Shown one piece after another: positions 40,889-51,144 of a stretch of DNA of 64,000 nt. Source of the DNA: an uncultured Lachnospiraceae bacterium (GTDB lineage: Bacteria > Bacillota > Clostridia > Lachnospirales > Lachnospiraceae); contig CANBFE010000006.1 in NCBI GenBank assembly GCA_947367855.1, forward strand, positions 62,001 through 126,000, given 5' to 3'. Numbering within the stretch: the first letter of the stretch is position 1; each line of letters begins with the position of its first letter. Below the pieces are notes generated by a model that was not told where the DNA came from, did no database searches, and saw only the letters and a program-made list of their open reading frames with translations. The translations under genes and the position numbers were made by a program.

Positions 40889-43456
40889 TTAACCCTCATC
40901 CTTATCACCCGAAAAAATCCCCACAGCCGCACCTCCTATTGCCACCACCGCAAAGATACCGCAGCCCGCCACAGCGATGATTGTCTTCAGACCGGCACCG
41001 GCCGCACCCTGCAGCCCGGGCAGCAGTCTGACCAGGAACCACAGTCCAATGGCAAAGATTGCCAGAATTGCCACAAATCCTCCCACAATCGCCAATTCCC
41101 GTGGCTCCTGGATTCCAAGGCTGTCAAAATAATCCCCGATGCCTCCCGCCATGTAAATCTTCACCGCCAGTACGGTCACCATGCCCACCACAGCCACAGA
41201 GCCTGCCACAATGCCGGGCACTGAACCCCACTTGCAGTATTTCAGCAGACACCACACAAAGAACCCGATTGACACTGCGGCCAGAGAGCCTACCGCCACT
41301 TTGTGGAGGCAGAACCTGAAATTCTGCTCCGCCTGCATTGCCTCACCGCTTCCCGGATCCTCGCCTCTCAGGCAGGCCAGAAGGAGTTCCATGGCATGTT
41401 TGACCCTCTTGTCCCCCTCCTCTCCGACCTTCCAGGCTTTACCCTCCAGCTCCTTTTCCAGGGATTTGGTTACATATTTTTTTAACCTGCCTTCGCTCAG
41501 GATACGGGAGCCCTGCACTACCTTTGGAAGCATCTCCGGTTTGAACAGCTTTTCCTGGCCTGCGTTTATGACCTTTCGAATCCATTTGGCCGTCTCCATC
41601 CTGTCGTTTTCCAGGTCATAACAGCACAGAATCGACAGTTCCACTTCGTCTCTGCTCCGAAAACAGCACTGCGCCATCTGTCCTTTACACAGTATGCCCT
41701 GTAGTACTTTTTTGATGGTTATGTCATCGAATATCTTGTCGGTAAAGAAAATATCGTAGATCCGGTCTGTGGTAAGAGCATCATCAAGGACAATCCCCAA
41801 CAGATCTCTCACTATCCGGGCTTTCTCACACTCCGTTCCGTTAAAGCCGTTCCGCGACAGTTCGTCCAGACTGCATTTCCTGTACCTGTCGGCATCCTGC
41901 AGGGAGAACTGCTCTATCTCGAACCCTCTCCACAGAAGATCGTCCGCGAAAAGCAGGTACTGCCGACCTGCCTCCTGACTGACCTGTTCCATCAGGGAAG
42001 CTATCCTCCCTACTTCCCCGCGAACCTTCAGCTGCCCCTCAAAGCCCCGGGCGGCCTCCATCTCCTCTGTGGTAACTTTTCTCAGCAGATCAGCGAACGT
42101 TCTTGTAGAAACCGCCTCTGCGCCGCTCTCCTCCAGATAAGATGTAACCTGCTGCAGGCTCCTGAGCCTGGAAGGCAGAAATGCCCTTTCAAAATAGTTC
42201 CTGTAATAGCCCTCGTCCATCCTCTCTATGGCCTCGATGAGGATGGCATATTGCCCCTTGTCTTCCTTGTACTGTTTCCAGAGCAGATTGTGTCCTTCCC
42301 GATCGTCTTTCGCAAGGATCTGTCTCGCGTAGAAAATCAGATATGATTTATGCAAAGCCGGATTCGCACTGCTTTGTGCACGGTTCACTACCCGGTTGAG
42401 AATCCTGGAATCCTTTACCTGCAGGTCGTTCTCGCTGATGGACTCCAACAGCACGGCCAGGTATTCCTCCACCGCCCCACCCTCTTTCAGCGGATACCCC
42501 ATAAAAGAAGTCAGCAGGGAAATCGTCAGATCGTCATCTATGGCTTTGCCCAGTTCGTTTTTTTTCTGCGCCTGAAAAGCATGCTCTACCTGATCGCAGT
42601 CGATGTCCTTCAGCTGGATATCGAATGCCTGATCGATGAACCCGGCCATTGCGCCCAAAAGCCTCTGCCGCAGCCTGTCGTCTTCCAGACTGTAGACCTG
42701 AGTAAACTGATAGCGCTCCAGTTTGCTCTTGTCACAGGCGTGCTTTTTGGTATCCAGGTCGAAATAATTATTCCCCTCCGCCCTGTCGGAGAAATAGATG
42801 CCCGTCTTTCCCCCCTTATAGGAAAAGAAGGTCAGCTTTGTCCGCAGATGACAGGGCAGCCCCCGCATGATCAGATACATGATCTCCCGGCACACCTGCC
42901 GGTACTCCTCCAGGGGCCGCTCTGCCTTCACGCAAAGAGCATTGGCAAACCCTTCCAATGCACAGGTTGCGCCGATCAGCAGATGCCTGTAGCTTTCTGC
43001 GTCCAACCCATATTTATCCATCAGTTTTCTATAGTCCATAGGGGTATAGTCCAACTTATGAGCCACAGGAAGGGCCTTCACGGAAGGATCGTACTCTTTC
43101 CGGAACGTCCCGTCAACCACTCCCAGAAGCTGCTCCGGCTTCTCACAGAGCGCATAGTAATCCGCCAGATTAAAGCAATAGCCGTGAGTAAAGGAAACAC
43201 CTCTGGCATCGGCGGCCTCTTTCCCGCTCGCTTCATAATTGATGTTCATAAAATAGACGAAACGGTCATACCGGAATACGCCGAACGCTTCCTTCGGCAT
43301 GGTATTTCCGTTCATCAGCTCCGCCAGATTTCCAGCGAATCCGCTGAATCCCTCTTTGGCGGCCTGGGACATCTCCTCGGAGGGAAACACGATGGACCAG
43401 CCCGCGCCTTCGCCCTGCTTTCCTCTTCTGGTATAGCCAGCTTGATATAAATTCAT
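40889..43456 (-). CDS. GTPase-associated-protein-like large protein with C-terminal membrane helices, 855 aa
   Basis: The N-terminal 200 residues (LYQAGYTRRGKQGEGAGWSI, later GVSFTHGYCFNLADYYAL) resemble the N-terminal region of proteins described in comparative genomics as GTPase-associated protein 1 (GAP1-N type); this is from memory and unverified. The middle, about residues 200-690, is helical without known motifs. The C-terminal 145 residues hold four or five membrane helices (VAVGSLAAVSIGFFVWCLL onward) and end in the acidic GDKDEG. AGGAGG lies 8 bases before the ATG at 43456, 17 bases after the GTPase gene, supporting a functional pair: a cytoplasmic platform anchored to the membrane beside the GTPase. 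Confidence 0.65.
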   Translation of the reverse strand: MNLYQAGYTRRGKQGEGAGWSIVFPSEEMSQAAKEGFSGFAGNLAELMNGNTMPKEAFGVFRYDRFVYFMNINYEASGKEAADARGVSFTHGYCFNLADYYALCEKPEQLLGVVDGTFRKEYDPSVKALPVAHKLDYTPMDYRKLMDKYGLDAESYRHLLIGATCALEGFANALCVKAERPLEEYRQVCREIMYLIMRGLPCHLRTKLTFFSYKGGKTGIYFSDRAEGNNYFDLDTKKHACDKSKLERYQFTQVYSLEDDRLRQRLLGAMAGFIDQAFDIQLKDIDCDQVEHAFQAQKKNELGKAIDDDLTISLLTSFMGYPLKEGGAVEEYLAVLLESISENDLQVKDSRILNRVVNRAQSSANPALHKSYLIFYARQILAKDDREGHNLLWKQYKEDKGQYAILIEAIERMDEGYYRNYFERAFLPSRLRSLQQVTSYLEESGAEAVSTRTFADLLRKVTTEEMEAARGFEGQLKVRGEVGRIASLMEQVSQEAGRQYLLFADDLLWRGFEIEQFSLQDADRYRKCSLDELSRNGFNGTECEKARIVRDLLGIVLDDALTTDRIYDIFFTDKIFDDITIKKVLQGILCKGQMAQCCFRSRDEVELSILCCYDLENDRMETAKWIRKVINAGQEKLFKPEMLPKVVQGSRILSEGRLKKYVTKSLEKELEGKAWKVGEEGDKRVKHAMELLLACLRGEDPGSGEAMQAEQNFRFCLHKVAVGSLAAVSIGFFVWCLLKYCKWGSVPGIVAGSVAVVGMVTVLAVKIYMAGGIGDYFDSLGIQEPRELAIVGGFVAILAIFAIGLWFLVRLLPGLQGAAGAGLKTIIAVAGCGIFAVVAIGGAAVGIFSGDKDEG

Positions 43457-43473
43457 CCTGCCATCCTCCTGAT

Positions 43474-44904
43474 CTAACGCTTTTTAGTGTTCTTGATTGC
43501 TTTGTCAAGGATCTGCAGCTTATATAAAACCCAGAATAAAGGCTCCTCCACCCTGACCGCCTCCGGATTCACTTCCATCTGGTACCCCTTGGTATTTCCG
43601 TCTTCCCACACCACCGGTGCCCCGTTCAATGCGGAAAAAGCAAAATAAGCGTGGTTTGGAAAAAACTGCTTTAGGTCATTGTCCAGAATCTTACCCTTGA
43701 TAGATTTCCTGCTCAGCAGCATCTTTACTTCCGTATTGATATTGACCCAATCATCGTAAGGAAATCCACAAACCTCGTAATCGTTATAGCGGATATTCTG
43801 GAACATGTTCGAGTAATCCCCTATCACCCCGGTCCCTTTGAGCAGATCGCTCTTGGAGAGGGTGGCTGCCAGCGGAATATCGCTCTCTCCTCCCGCAAAA
43901 TCAGCGGATACGAAGGCGGTATACATAGCCGCCACCACCTTGTCCGGACTATAGATGTCATCGTCCATATTGTCCTCATCATCATTGCCCAGATAGACCA
44001 AATCCGTGAACTGCCTGGGATCCATGATCATGATGATGCCATCCGCGTTGCGGATGAACTGGCCATACCGCTCCATCTGGTCTGCGTCCACACAATTCTC
44101 GCCTGCGATATCGTAAAATACCAGGGTGAACCTTCTTCCGTCCTTATTGTTCTTCACATTAACCGGTACCGGCGTGGTCAGCACATTGGTGGCATTACCT
44201 CCCGGCAGATTCTGCCCTCTGCGGATGGTGTGGTTTTTCACAAAATCATCCACTTCCGGGCACAGGCCGGCCACCGTCATATCCGCCCGGGCCAGTATCT
44301 CTTTGATCTTGCCCAGCATCTGGGACAGATACACGGTCTTTCCGGAGCTTGTGATACCTACCACAGGAATATATTTGATCGGATATTTGCCGAACTCAAA
44401 GGGCAGCCTGTTATGGCAGTGTGGACAGATGCGGATTTTGGAGCGGTTCCCCTCCGTATCGATGACCTCATTGAGAAACCCGTCCTCATCCTCCTTGAAG
44501 ATCAGGCGGGAACCGTCCGTGAACCTGGAATTGGTCAGGAACCTGGCATCGAACTGGGAGATGACCGGATTCCTCTCGTAAGTCCTGCTCCGTTCGGTGT
44601 CCTCCGGCTTACTGCCCGGGTACTTATTCCAGAATTTCTCATACAGCTCATCCGATGAAAGGACGTATAATTTCTTCTTCTCCCGCTCATCGCCGCTGAA
44701 ATCATCCAGGTCCTGCTGGGTGTACGCTGTCATCGCCCGAAATGCCACTCCCCTGGCAAATATCTTCTCGAAACAATAAGGGCACCTGAAGGACTTCTGC
44801 ACACCGCCGCATGCCGTATCCCCACTCCCCTGTTTCTCCTTCGGGACACTGTCCCTTGCTTTGCCTTTTTCGTCGTTCTGTGCCTTTCTAACAAATAAAC
44901 CCAT
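43474..44904 (-). CDS. Zinc-ribbon P-loop GTPase, 476 aa
   Basis: A GTPase-like domain follows a split zinc-binding region. Cysteines occur as CPYC at 41-44 and CPHC at 160-163, with about 115 residues inserted between. The P-loop is GITSSGKT (183-190), the G3 motif DIAGE (265-269), and the G4 motif is probably SKSD (350-353). DxxG followed by an acidic residue fits TRAFAC-type GTPases, and the overall plan recalls the double-GTPase (DO-GTPase) families found beside GAP1-type proteins. The ATG at 44904 is chosen because GAGGGG lies 6 bases upstream; extending to 45033 would overlap the neighbouring gene without a ribosome site. It probably switches or powers the tubulin-like/vWA apparatus. 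Confidence 0.75.
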   Translation of the reverse strand: MGLFVRKAQNDEKGKARDSVPKEKQGSGDTACGGVQKSFRCPYCFEKIFARGVAFRAMTAYTQQDLDDFSGDEREKKKLYVLSSDELYEKFWNKYPGSKPEDTERSRTYERNPVISQFDARFLTNSRFTDGSRLIFKEDEDGFLNEVIDTEGNRSKIRICPHCHNRLPFEFGKYPIKYIPVVGITSSGKTVYLSQMLGKIKEILARADMTVAGLCPEVDDFVKNHTIRRGQNLPGGNATNVLTTPVPVNVKNNKDGRRFTLVFYDIAGENCVDADQMERYGQFIRNADGIIMIMDPRQFTDLVYLGNDDEDNMDDDIYSPDKVVAAMYTAFVSADFAGGESDIPLAATLSKSDLLKGTGVIGDYSNMFQNIRYNDYEVCGFPYDDWVNINTEVKMLLSRKSIKGKILDNDLKQFFPNHAYFAFSALNGAPVVWEDGNTKGYQMEVNPEAVRVEEPLFWVLYKLQILDKAIKNTKKR

Positions 44905-44950
44905 TTCTTTCCCCTCACACTCTAAAGTATTCTTTTCCTCTTCCGGAGCC

Positions 44951-45634
44951 TCATTGCGCAGCTTCCACGCGATAAATATTTTTATATTTGTCAGCCACAC
45001 GCAGAGCCACCGTGGCGTCCCTGGGAATCTCAATGTAGATATTCTTATCCAGACAGCAGGCAGGCAGCGGATAGGTCATCCTGACTCCGTCCACATGGTA
45101 CTGCAGCGCTCCGTCCACATAATCCTGCAGGTAAGGTACCTGCAGGACGCACAGCTTCTCTTTGGCAAACATCTTTTTCTTATACTCAATCTTCGGCTCC
45201 AGCTTCACCGGCACGAACCGGGTATTGATCCCGGGATCCTTCACCTGATACAAGTGCATGGTCCACTCCTCTTTCTCGTACTCCCCGATGAATACGCTTA
45301 CCCCATAGGGAACCCCATGCCTGATTTCCCCGCCCGGAATCGTGCAGGACTCCCCGTTCTGCACGAATTCCCTCTCCCGGAACAGGAACAGCTTCACCTT
45401 ATCGGTGGTATAGACATTGTGCCCGCTCTTCTGCAAGAGCGTCCTGTCGTCCAGTCCTGTCTCTTCCATTTCCCGGGCGAGTTCCTGGAGGTCCACTTCC
45501 TTCCTTCCATCATATAGCAGTACGAAGAAATGTGTACCCCTGGAATATTTCCACTTCAGGACAATCTCTCCACCTGCCCGTTTTATGGAATAATCCTTCA
45601 CCTGATAGTCCTTGTCATGACTCTCGATTATCAT
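44951..45634 (-). CDS. Small beta-rich protein of unknown function in the tubulin/GTPase operon, 227 aa
   Basis: I recognise no family. The sequence alternates short hydrophobic strands and charged turns (GGEIVLKWKYSRGTHFFVLL, later NIYIEIPRDATVALRVADKY), which suggests one or two beta-sandwich domains. It has no signal peptide or membrane segment, so it is probably cytoplasmic. The ATG at 45634 overlaps the end of the upstream 667-residue protein by 20 bases and has a GGGGGG box 7 bases away. The overlap implies coupled, similar-level production with that protein. Confidence 0.65.
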   Translation of the reverse strand: MIIESHDKDYQVKDYSIKRAGGEIVLKWKYSRGTHFFVLLYDGRKEVDLQELAREMEETGLDDRTLLQKSGHNVYTTDKVKLFLFREREFVQNGESCTIPGGEIRHGVPYGVSVFIGEYEKEEWTMHLYQVKDPGINTRFVPVKLEPKIEYKKKMFAKEKLCVLQVPYLQDYVDGALQYHVDGVRMTYPLPACCLDKNIYIEIPRDATVALRVADKYKNIYRVEAAQ

Positions 45635-47618
45635 CCTGAATCCCCCCCTGCTGGTTCAGATGCAGCTTCTCGGCCTGCGTGATATTGTAGATCTCAATCT
45701 GCTCAATGCAGTCTGTGCGGTTCAGGTTGAACAGCATAAAATCCCGTCCATGTCCTTCCTGAGCCGCCAACTGTCTCGCATAATCCGCAGACTTATTAAT
45801 CATATAGAAGCAGCTCATCTTCAGGCCCACATTGTTCATGCTCCGATCCTTCAGCCGGATGCTGCCCTCCAGCGCTTTCTGCAGCTCCTGGGTCACATAA
45901 ATCTGCCGGTTCACATCCGTCATGTTATTCATGCGGAAGTCCAGTTCCCTCTCAAAATCATATCGGTAGATATCTTCCCCGATCATCTTCATGAACTCAT
46001 TCCGGATAGCCTCCAACAGCCCCTCCTGCCCCAGTCTGGGATTAAAGACCTCCGGAAAGGCCGAATCGCCGGCATTGAGTTTCTGCCTGTTATTCACGTA
46101 AAGCTTTACCTCATTGGTATAAGTCTTCTCTATGGACACATCATTGTCCTCGGTCATGATGCGCCCCTGCCGGACTTCCCTCTCACAACGGGCATACAGT
46201 TCCTCATACCGCCTGGTCTCATCCAGCATTCTGTTGAACTCCTCAGCCAGAATCTGCTTCACCTTCTCATAAAAACACTTCCGGCACGCATATACGGCCT
46301 TTCTGTGCAGCTTCTCCGTATAGTCCGCCCGGACGCTCTCTCCCTCGGAGTTCAGCTCTTCCTGCAGCATCGCCCTGATCAGCTCCCTCCTGGGCATCAA
46401 CTTCCTGACCTCAAAAAGGGAAAATGCATTATATAAAAGCTCCTGTATGTTCTTTCGGAGCGTATCCATCTCTTCTTTGTTTTCCAGAAAACGTTCTGCC
46501 ACGTCCACATATTTTTCCTGTTGGACCAACGGCCAGACACCCATGGTACATTCATCCGCCATCCTGTCTGAAATCCGTTCGGCTTTCTGCATCTCTCTCA
46601 AATCCTTCTCCGAACGGAAAGGAAGGTATCTTAAGTCCTCCGCGGCAGGCAAAAACGGCTTCGCAATCTTCTCCCTGAAGATTTCCTCTGCGACGGAAAA
46701 GCCATTAGTCACTTTCATGTCCAGCCTCTTCCTGATTTCCTTGTCCGTAAGTTCCTGGGAAAGGCGTTCTTTCTCCTGCTCATACATCCCACGCATCAGC
46801 GCCTGCAGCGCCACGGCCGCTATCTCATCCGTAGGCTTCGGCACCAGCGCATAAGATGCCGTCTTGACACCATTATATAAATTGGTCACATACCCGCTTT
46901 CCACGGCATTCGCCCTGGTTCCTCCCAGTAATATGATATCCGCCAACAGCCGGTAATTCTGCCAGATTTTGTTCTCACCCAATATGGATCCGTTGTCCAG
47001 ATAATTGCTCAGCAGATAGGTGGTCCCGCCGTCCACCCCCGGTTTCGTCCTGTTCTCCACCACATAGTGCAGCATGCGGGCAGTTTTCTCGTTTTTGTTG
47101 TCCTCGGGCTTCTGATCCAGCATCAGGAAGAAAGTCTTCAGCTCCTCGGCGTGCAGCCCGTTCTTCAGCCCCAGGTAGAGGTCGTAATAGGCTCCCCCAT
47201 CCTCCTCCACGGCATCCATGACGAACTCCATCTTGATTCTGGACTTGTCCCTGAAAATCTTGTCATCCTCTTCCAGCATCTCCACAATGGCCTTGCCGAC
47301 TGCTTCCGCCGGCCGGCCTTCCACGCAGCTCCACTGAATCGTGCGCTTCTTGTCCACATCCATCAGCCGGGCACAGCTCCAACCGTCCCCGCTCCTCTTG
47401 ATGCTGACATACTGTAGAAAACCGGAATTGTTCCAGTTGTCATCCAGGGTATCCTTGATATATTTGGTATACTCAATGCACCGCTCCCCCAACATGACTA
47501 CCACCGTGGGATACAGCGCCACATTGCCCCCCATCTCCCCGCTCTGGTTCTCATTCAGTCCAATCGTACAGCTCTCCAATAATTCCCTGCCATTGTGCAA
47601 CACTTTTTTCTCTGCCAT
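45615..47618 (-). CDS. Large helical protein of unknown function in the tubulin/GTPase operon, 667 aa
   Basis: No motif is certain. The N-terminal 270 residues show an alternating pattern (ALYPTVVVMLGERCIEYTK, then LLADIILLGGTRANAVESG) that is weakly reminiscent of the tubulin-like neighbour but without its glycine-rich GTP-binding loops. A diverged, nucleotide-free relative is possible but unproven. From about 290 on the protein is mostly charged helices, including a Cys pair in YACRKCFYEKV. A TTG at 47660 could extend it, but no ribosome site supports that, so the ATG at 47618 is used. It lies between the tubulin-like gene (96 bases upstream) and the beta-rich gene (overlapping). Confidence 0.6.
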   Translation of the reverse strand: MAEKKVLHNGRELLESCTIGLNENQSGEMGGNVALYPTVVVMLGERCIEYTKYIKDTLDDNWNNSGFLQYVSIKRSGDGWSCARLMDVDKKRTIQWSCVEGRPAEAVGKAIVEMLEEDDKIFRDKSRIKMEFVMDAVEEDGGAYYDLYLGLKNGLHAEELKTFFLMLDQKPEDNKNEKTARMLHYVVENRTKPGVDGGTTYLLSNYLDNGSILGENKIWQNYRLLADIILLGGTRANAVESGYVTNLYNGVKTASYALVPKPTDEIAAVALQALMRGMYEQEKERLSQELTDKEIRKRLDMKVTNGFSVAEEIFREKIAKPFLPAAEDLRYLPFRSEKDLREMQKAERISDRMADECTMGVWPLVQQEKYVDVAERFLENKEEMDTLRKNIQELLYNAFSLFEVRKLMPRRELIRAMLQEELNSEGESVRADYTEKLHRKAVYACRKCFYEKVKQILAEEFNRMLDETRRYEELYARCEREVRQGRIMTEDNDVSIEKTYTNEVKLYVNNRQKLNAGDSAFPEVFNPRLGQEGLLEAIRNEFMKMIGEDIYRYDFERELDFRMNNMTDVNRQIYVTQELQKALEGSIRLKDRSMNNVGLKMSCFYMINKSADYARQLAAQEGHGRDFMLFNLNRTDCIEQIEIYNITQAEKLHLNQQGGIQDDNRES

Positions 47619-47714
47619 ACGCCCGCTTCTCTCTTTACATTGTGATTGCAGGGGAAACAAGGTTCCCCGGAAATCTCATCCGGCCGGAACCTTGTCCCTC
47701 TGCCCATTCCTTCT

Positions 47715-50700
47715 TTAGTCTCTGTTTTTAAATAACTCGAAAGCTTTCATGAAGTCCGTGTAGAACTTATTCAGCTCCTCATGCAGCGGATCTGTCTCGT
47801 CATGGAGCATATTGTATCTCGCAATCCTCTTGGCCATGTTAGCATCCAGCTTCTCCACAGCCTCCTTCATCTCCTCCGGTAAATCCTTATTAAGATCCAA
47901 GCGCGCCAGCGCCTCGTCGACAATCTTCTTCTTGATGTTGGCATCCATAGTTCTGAAGTTCACGTAAGCCTGATAGGCACCGGTATCTCCCATCGGCATT
48001 TTATTGTTCTGCAGCTCCACCACTTTTTCCATGCCAAACTCGTCATAGGTGTATGTGATGGTATTGCCGTAGAACAGCACGCCGGTGAAAATGGCGTTGA
48101 AGAAGTCCTTCTGCTCCGAGTTGCGGCTCACAATATCTTCCTTGATCTCCTTCAGCTCTGCCTTCTTCTTGCTGAAAGCCTCTCTCTTCAGCAGCTCATC
48201 ATGCAATGTCTTGTTCAGCACAGGGGACTCCAGATAAAAGTCCAGCATCACCTGGCGCTCGCTGCCATTGTTAGCCTTTAGACTTTCAATCCTCAAAGGC
48301 TTTGCGCCGCCCTTCTGCTTCTCCTCCTCTGCCTCCAGTTTGGCAATCAAAGCATTCAGTTTATTAATGTCTCCCTTACCATCTGTCATATAGCCGCCGG
48401 AAGTGGCTACAAAGGCATCCACATCAAAGTCTTCGGTCACCATGATTTCCCAATAACCCAGTTCGTCCTTCACCACCACACCGACCTCTTCCGCCTTTTC
48501 AAACTCCGCAATCAAGTCCTTATTCTTGTTTTCAATCCTCTTTACAGGCATTCCTATCTTAAAGCTGGCAGGCACAGGTGAAGGCAGCCACTTGTTCCAA
48601 TCCACCTCGCCCCGTTCATAGAGATGCCGCCCCGGCGCACTGTTGTTCTCGTATCTTTCCTGCAGCTCAAGAATCCCCTGATATGCATACATAGGCAGTC
48701 CGCTGTAGAAGCGCATCATGGATATCTTATCCGTGATGCCGGATTCCCGCACAAAGAACTCTTTCTGCTTTTCCGAATAAGCATAAGCTGCCCCCTTGAT
48801 CTCCGCAGAATCATAGGGCACTGTCAGCGTGCTGTTCATACCCAGATCATTCTGGTACATGGGATTCTGCCAGAACAAAGGAGTGGAATCCACGCCCAGC
48901 TTATCCTTGATGATTTCCTCCTCAATCCTCTGTTCCAAAAGCTGTATATTGTCCACCTGGAACTTCTCTTTCAAATAGTCGGTGATGGTCTTCTGGGTGG
49001 CATCACGGAAAGCCGTCAGAATAAAATCGGATATCAGCTTGGTGATTTCATTCTCATCCTCGTTCACCCATTTCGTGCAGTTGTCCATCATGGATCTCAT
49101 CAGATTGTCCAGGGTCTGCTGAAGATCCAGCTTCTCCACTTCCGCATCCAGCCCCTTCTGAATATCCGGCACAGACAGAATCTTCCAGTTATAAGTGTTC
49201 TCTGTCCGCACGCCCTCTGTGAGCACCCTGCCGTTCTCCTCAAAAGTCTTCTGCAGTGTATCCAACACATTAGTCAAAATGCGGAAGAAATTGTTATTCA
49301 TCCGAATCAGCTGCTGCTTGTATTCCTGCAGTAATGTATTCATGGTCTCCAACTGCGCCACCTTGTAATGATGCACATACAGATTGTTCAGGGCATTCAG
49401 GTAGTCCGCAATCCTGCTCTTCTCATTCAGAAAACCTGCGCTCTGCATCCTGGCCAGGGCATCGTCATATTCCTCGTTTCTTCTCTGGGACTGGCGAAGC
49501 TCTGCCTCCAGGTTGGTCTGGTTCTGAGCGATAAAACCGTCCACTGCATGAATCAGGTTCTGGTTCTGGGTGCCATAGAGCATCCTTTGAGCAAAGAACG
49601 GGCCATACTCCAATTTCGTCACATATTTCTCGCACAGGCTCTTGTAGGTTCTGCTGATCAGGGAAGTGCTTTCCTTAGGAATGGTATAGTCTTTCATAGC
49701 TTCCATGAAAGTCCTGCTGTTCTTTTCCAACTCCCCCTTGTTCTTCGCCAGATATTCATTCTCAGCATATTCCACAAACTGTGTGCTGCCCCGCTCTTTG
49801 AACAGCTTTGCGTCATATCTCTGAGGGAAATTGATCTGGGAAGAACAGCCCTTTGACAGAGCTTTCCTGATATCCTCATATTTTAACTGTGCCGCCTGCA
49901 GGAACTCGTCCCTCTCCTTCTCCGTAGGCATTTTTCCAAACATATCCTTATAGCTTTCGAACAGCTTGAATCCAAGATAGGTGGCAATCTCCGAAAGAGG
50001 CATTTCCGCTACGGAAGCGCCCAGCATGTTATATTCCACATTTGCTCCGTGCTGCAGTGTAATGCCGCTCTTGATCCTCTCCAGGTTGGAGATATGGCCC
50101 TTTAATGTGATGCCGTCCGCGTCTGTCTCAACTCCATCCGGCAAGGTCACCTTGGCCATGAAGCTGATGATGAAATCCGTGACTACGCCCATGGCATAGT
50201 TATAGCCATCGCTAATCATCTTTCCACTCGCGTCTGTAGTGGAAATCAGATAGCACAAATCCACCGGTTTCTGCCTGTTGTCGATCTGCTTAAAGCCATA
50301 GTTCATCCTGAAGCTGTCTTTGTTTTTACTGAAGTTCATGCAATAATCCAGTTCCTGCAGCGCAGCATAGCCGTTCACAGCCACATAGCCGGAGGTCAGA
50401 GGGCTTGCACTGATAGCCGGCACTGACATATTGACATCCGGAAGGAAGAAATACCCGCACACACTGGTATCCGTCTTACCGATTTCCTTCAAGGCTTCCC
50501 GTACCAGATAACACACATCCAGGAATGTGCCGCTTCCCGTACCTCCCGAAATACCGGCGCAGATATGTACTGTCAGATTACCGCTGGAACCTGTCAGCGC
50601 GCTCAGCATGGTGGATTTGATTTTGGCATAAATCTTCGATGCCTGATCCACCAGAAGAAAACGCCCCACCTGACGGATACCCCCTGCTCCGGCGCTGGCA

Positions 50701-51095
50701 TCTTCGATGGAAATATGTTCGAAGTCCAGCCAATCCAAATCATGACGATTCTTCATCACATCTACAGCATTAAATGTCGCCCTGATGGATTTATTGGCAA
50801 TGGAGAAAAATTCCGTGCTGCCGTCAATATCCGAAATCTTACCATTCCCTGCTTTTATCTTATTCGCATCCGAATCGATAATCAAATATTTGATATCGCT
50901 GTACTTCGGAACGACGGCATTGACATCATCCGGTTTTAACTGCTTAAAAACCTCTTTCTTCAACTTGATGACCGCATCGGAACCAGTCCCTCCTAATCCG
51001 ATGATCACGGTAGCCCCCGGATCACGATCAGACTGTTTGCTGTGATCGACGACACCGCCGCCGGCGTCAATTAAAAGTGAACCATAAGTTGCCAT
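47715..51095 (-). CDS. Tubulin/FtsZ-superfamily protein (Tubulin_2-like), 1126 aa
   Basis: The N-terminal 350 residues are a tubulin-type GTP-binding domain. A first glycine-rich loop IIGLGGTGSDAV lies at 31-42, and the tubulin signature AGISGGTGSGTFLD at 180-193 is equivalent to GGGTGSG of FtsZ. The remaining 750 residues form a long, mainly helical region with coiled-coil stretches (for example around 560-640) and a C-terminal part ending in charged helices. Known proteins with this architecture are far larger than FtsZ (about 350-400) and belong to the Tubulin_2 group, whose cellular role is not established. It could form GTP-dependent filaments. AGGAG lies 7 bases before the ATG at 51095. 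The largest product of the operon. Confidence 0.85.
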   Translation of the reverse strand: MATYGSLLIDAGGGVVDHSKQSDRDPGATVIIGLGGTGSDAVIKLKKEVFKQLKPDDVNAVVPKYSDIKYLIIDSDANKIKAGNGKISDIDGSTEFFSIANKSIRATFNAVDVMKNRHDLDWLDFEHISIEDASAGAGGIRQVGRFLLVDQASKIYAKIKSTMLSALTGSSGNLTVHICAGISGGTGSGTFLDVCYLVREALKEIGKTDTSVCGYFFLPDVNMSVPAISASPLTSGYVAVNGYAALQELDYCMNFSKNKDSFRMNYGFKQIDNRQKPVDLCYLISTTDASGKMISDGYNYAMGVVTDFIISFMAKVTLPDGVETDADGITLKGHISNLERIKSGITLQHGANVEYNMLGASVAEMPLSEIATYLGFKLFESYKDMFGKMPTEKERDEFLQAAQLKYEDIRKALSKGCSSQINFPQRYDAKLFKERGSTQFVEYAENEYLAKNKGELEKNSRTFMEAMKDYTIPKESTSLISRTYKSLCEKYVTKLEYGPFFAQRMLYGTQNQNLIHAVDGFIAQNQTNLEAELRQSQRRNEEYDDALARMQSAGFLNEKSRIADYLNALNNLYVHHYKVAQLETMNTLLQEYKQQLIRMNNNFFRILTNVLDTLQKTFEENGRVLTEGVRTENTYNWKILSVPDIQKGLDAEVEKLDLQQTLDNLMRSMMDNCTKWVNEDENEITKLISDFILTAFRDATQKTITDYLKEKFQVDNIQLLEQRIEEEIIKDKLGVDSTPLFWQNPMYQNDLGMNSTLTVPYDSAEIKGAAYAYSEKQKEFFVRESGITDKISMMRFYSGLPMYAYQGILELQERYENNSAPGRHLYERGEVDWNKWLPSPVPASFKIGMPVKRIENKNKDLIAEFEKAEEVGVVVKDELGYWEIMVTEDFDVDAFVATSGGYMTDGKGDINKLNALIAKLEAEEEKQKGGAKPLRIESLKANNGSERQVMLDFYLESPVLNKTLHDELLKREAFSKKKAELKEIKEDIVSRNSEQKDFFNAIFTGVLFYGNTITYTYDEFGMEKVVELQNNKMPMGDTGAYQAYVNFRTMDANIKKKIVDEALARLDLNKDLPEEMKEAVEKLDANMAKRIARYNMLHDETDPLHEELNKFYTDFMKAFELFKNRD

Positions 51096-51144
51096 TTTTG
51101 CTCTCCTTTACACCTTATATTATTAAAAACAATTATTCCCCTGA

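Noticed and set aside
44905..45033. N-terminal extension of the GTPase to 45033
   Set aside because: It would overlap the beta-rich gene by more than 80 bases and lacks a ribosome site, while GAGGGG is placed correctly for 44904.
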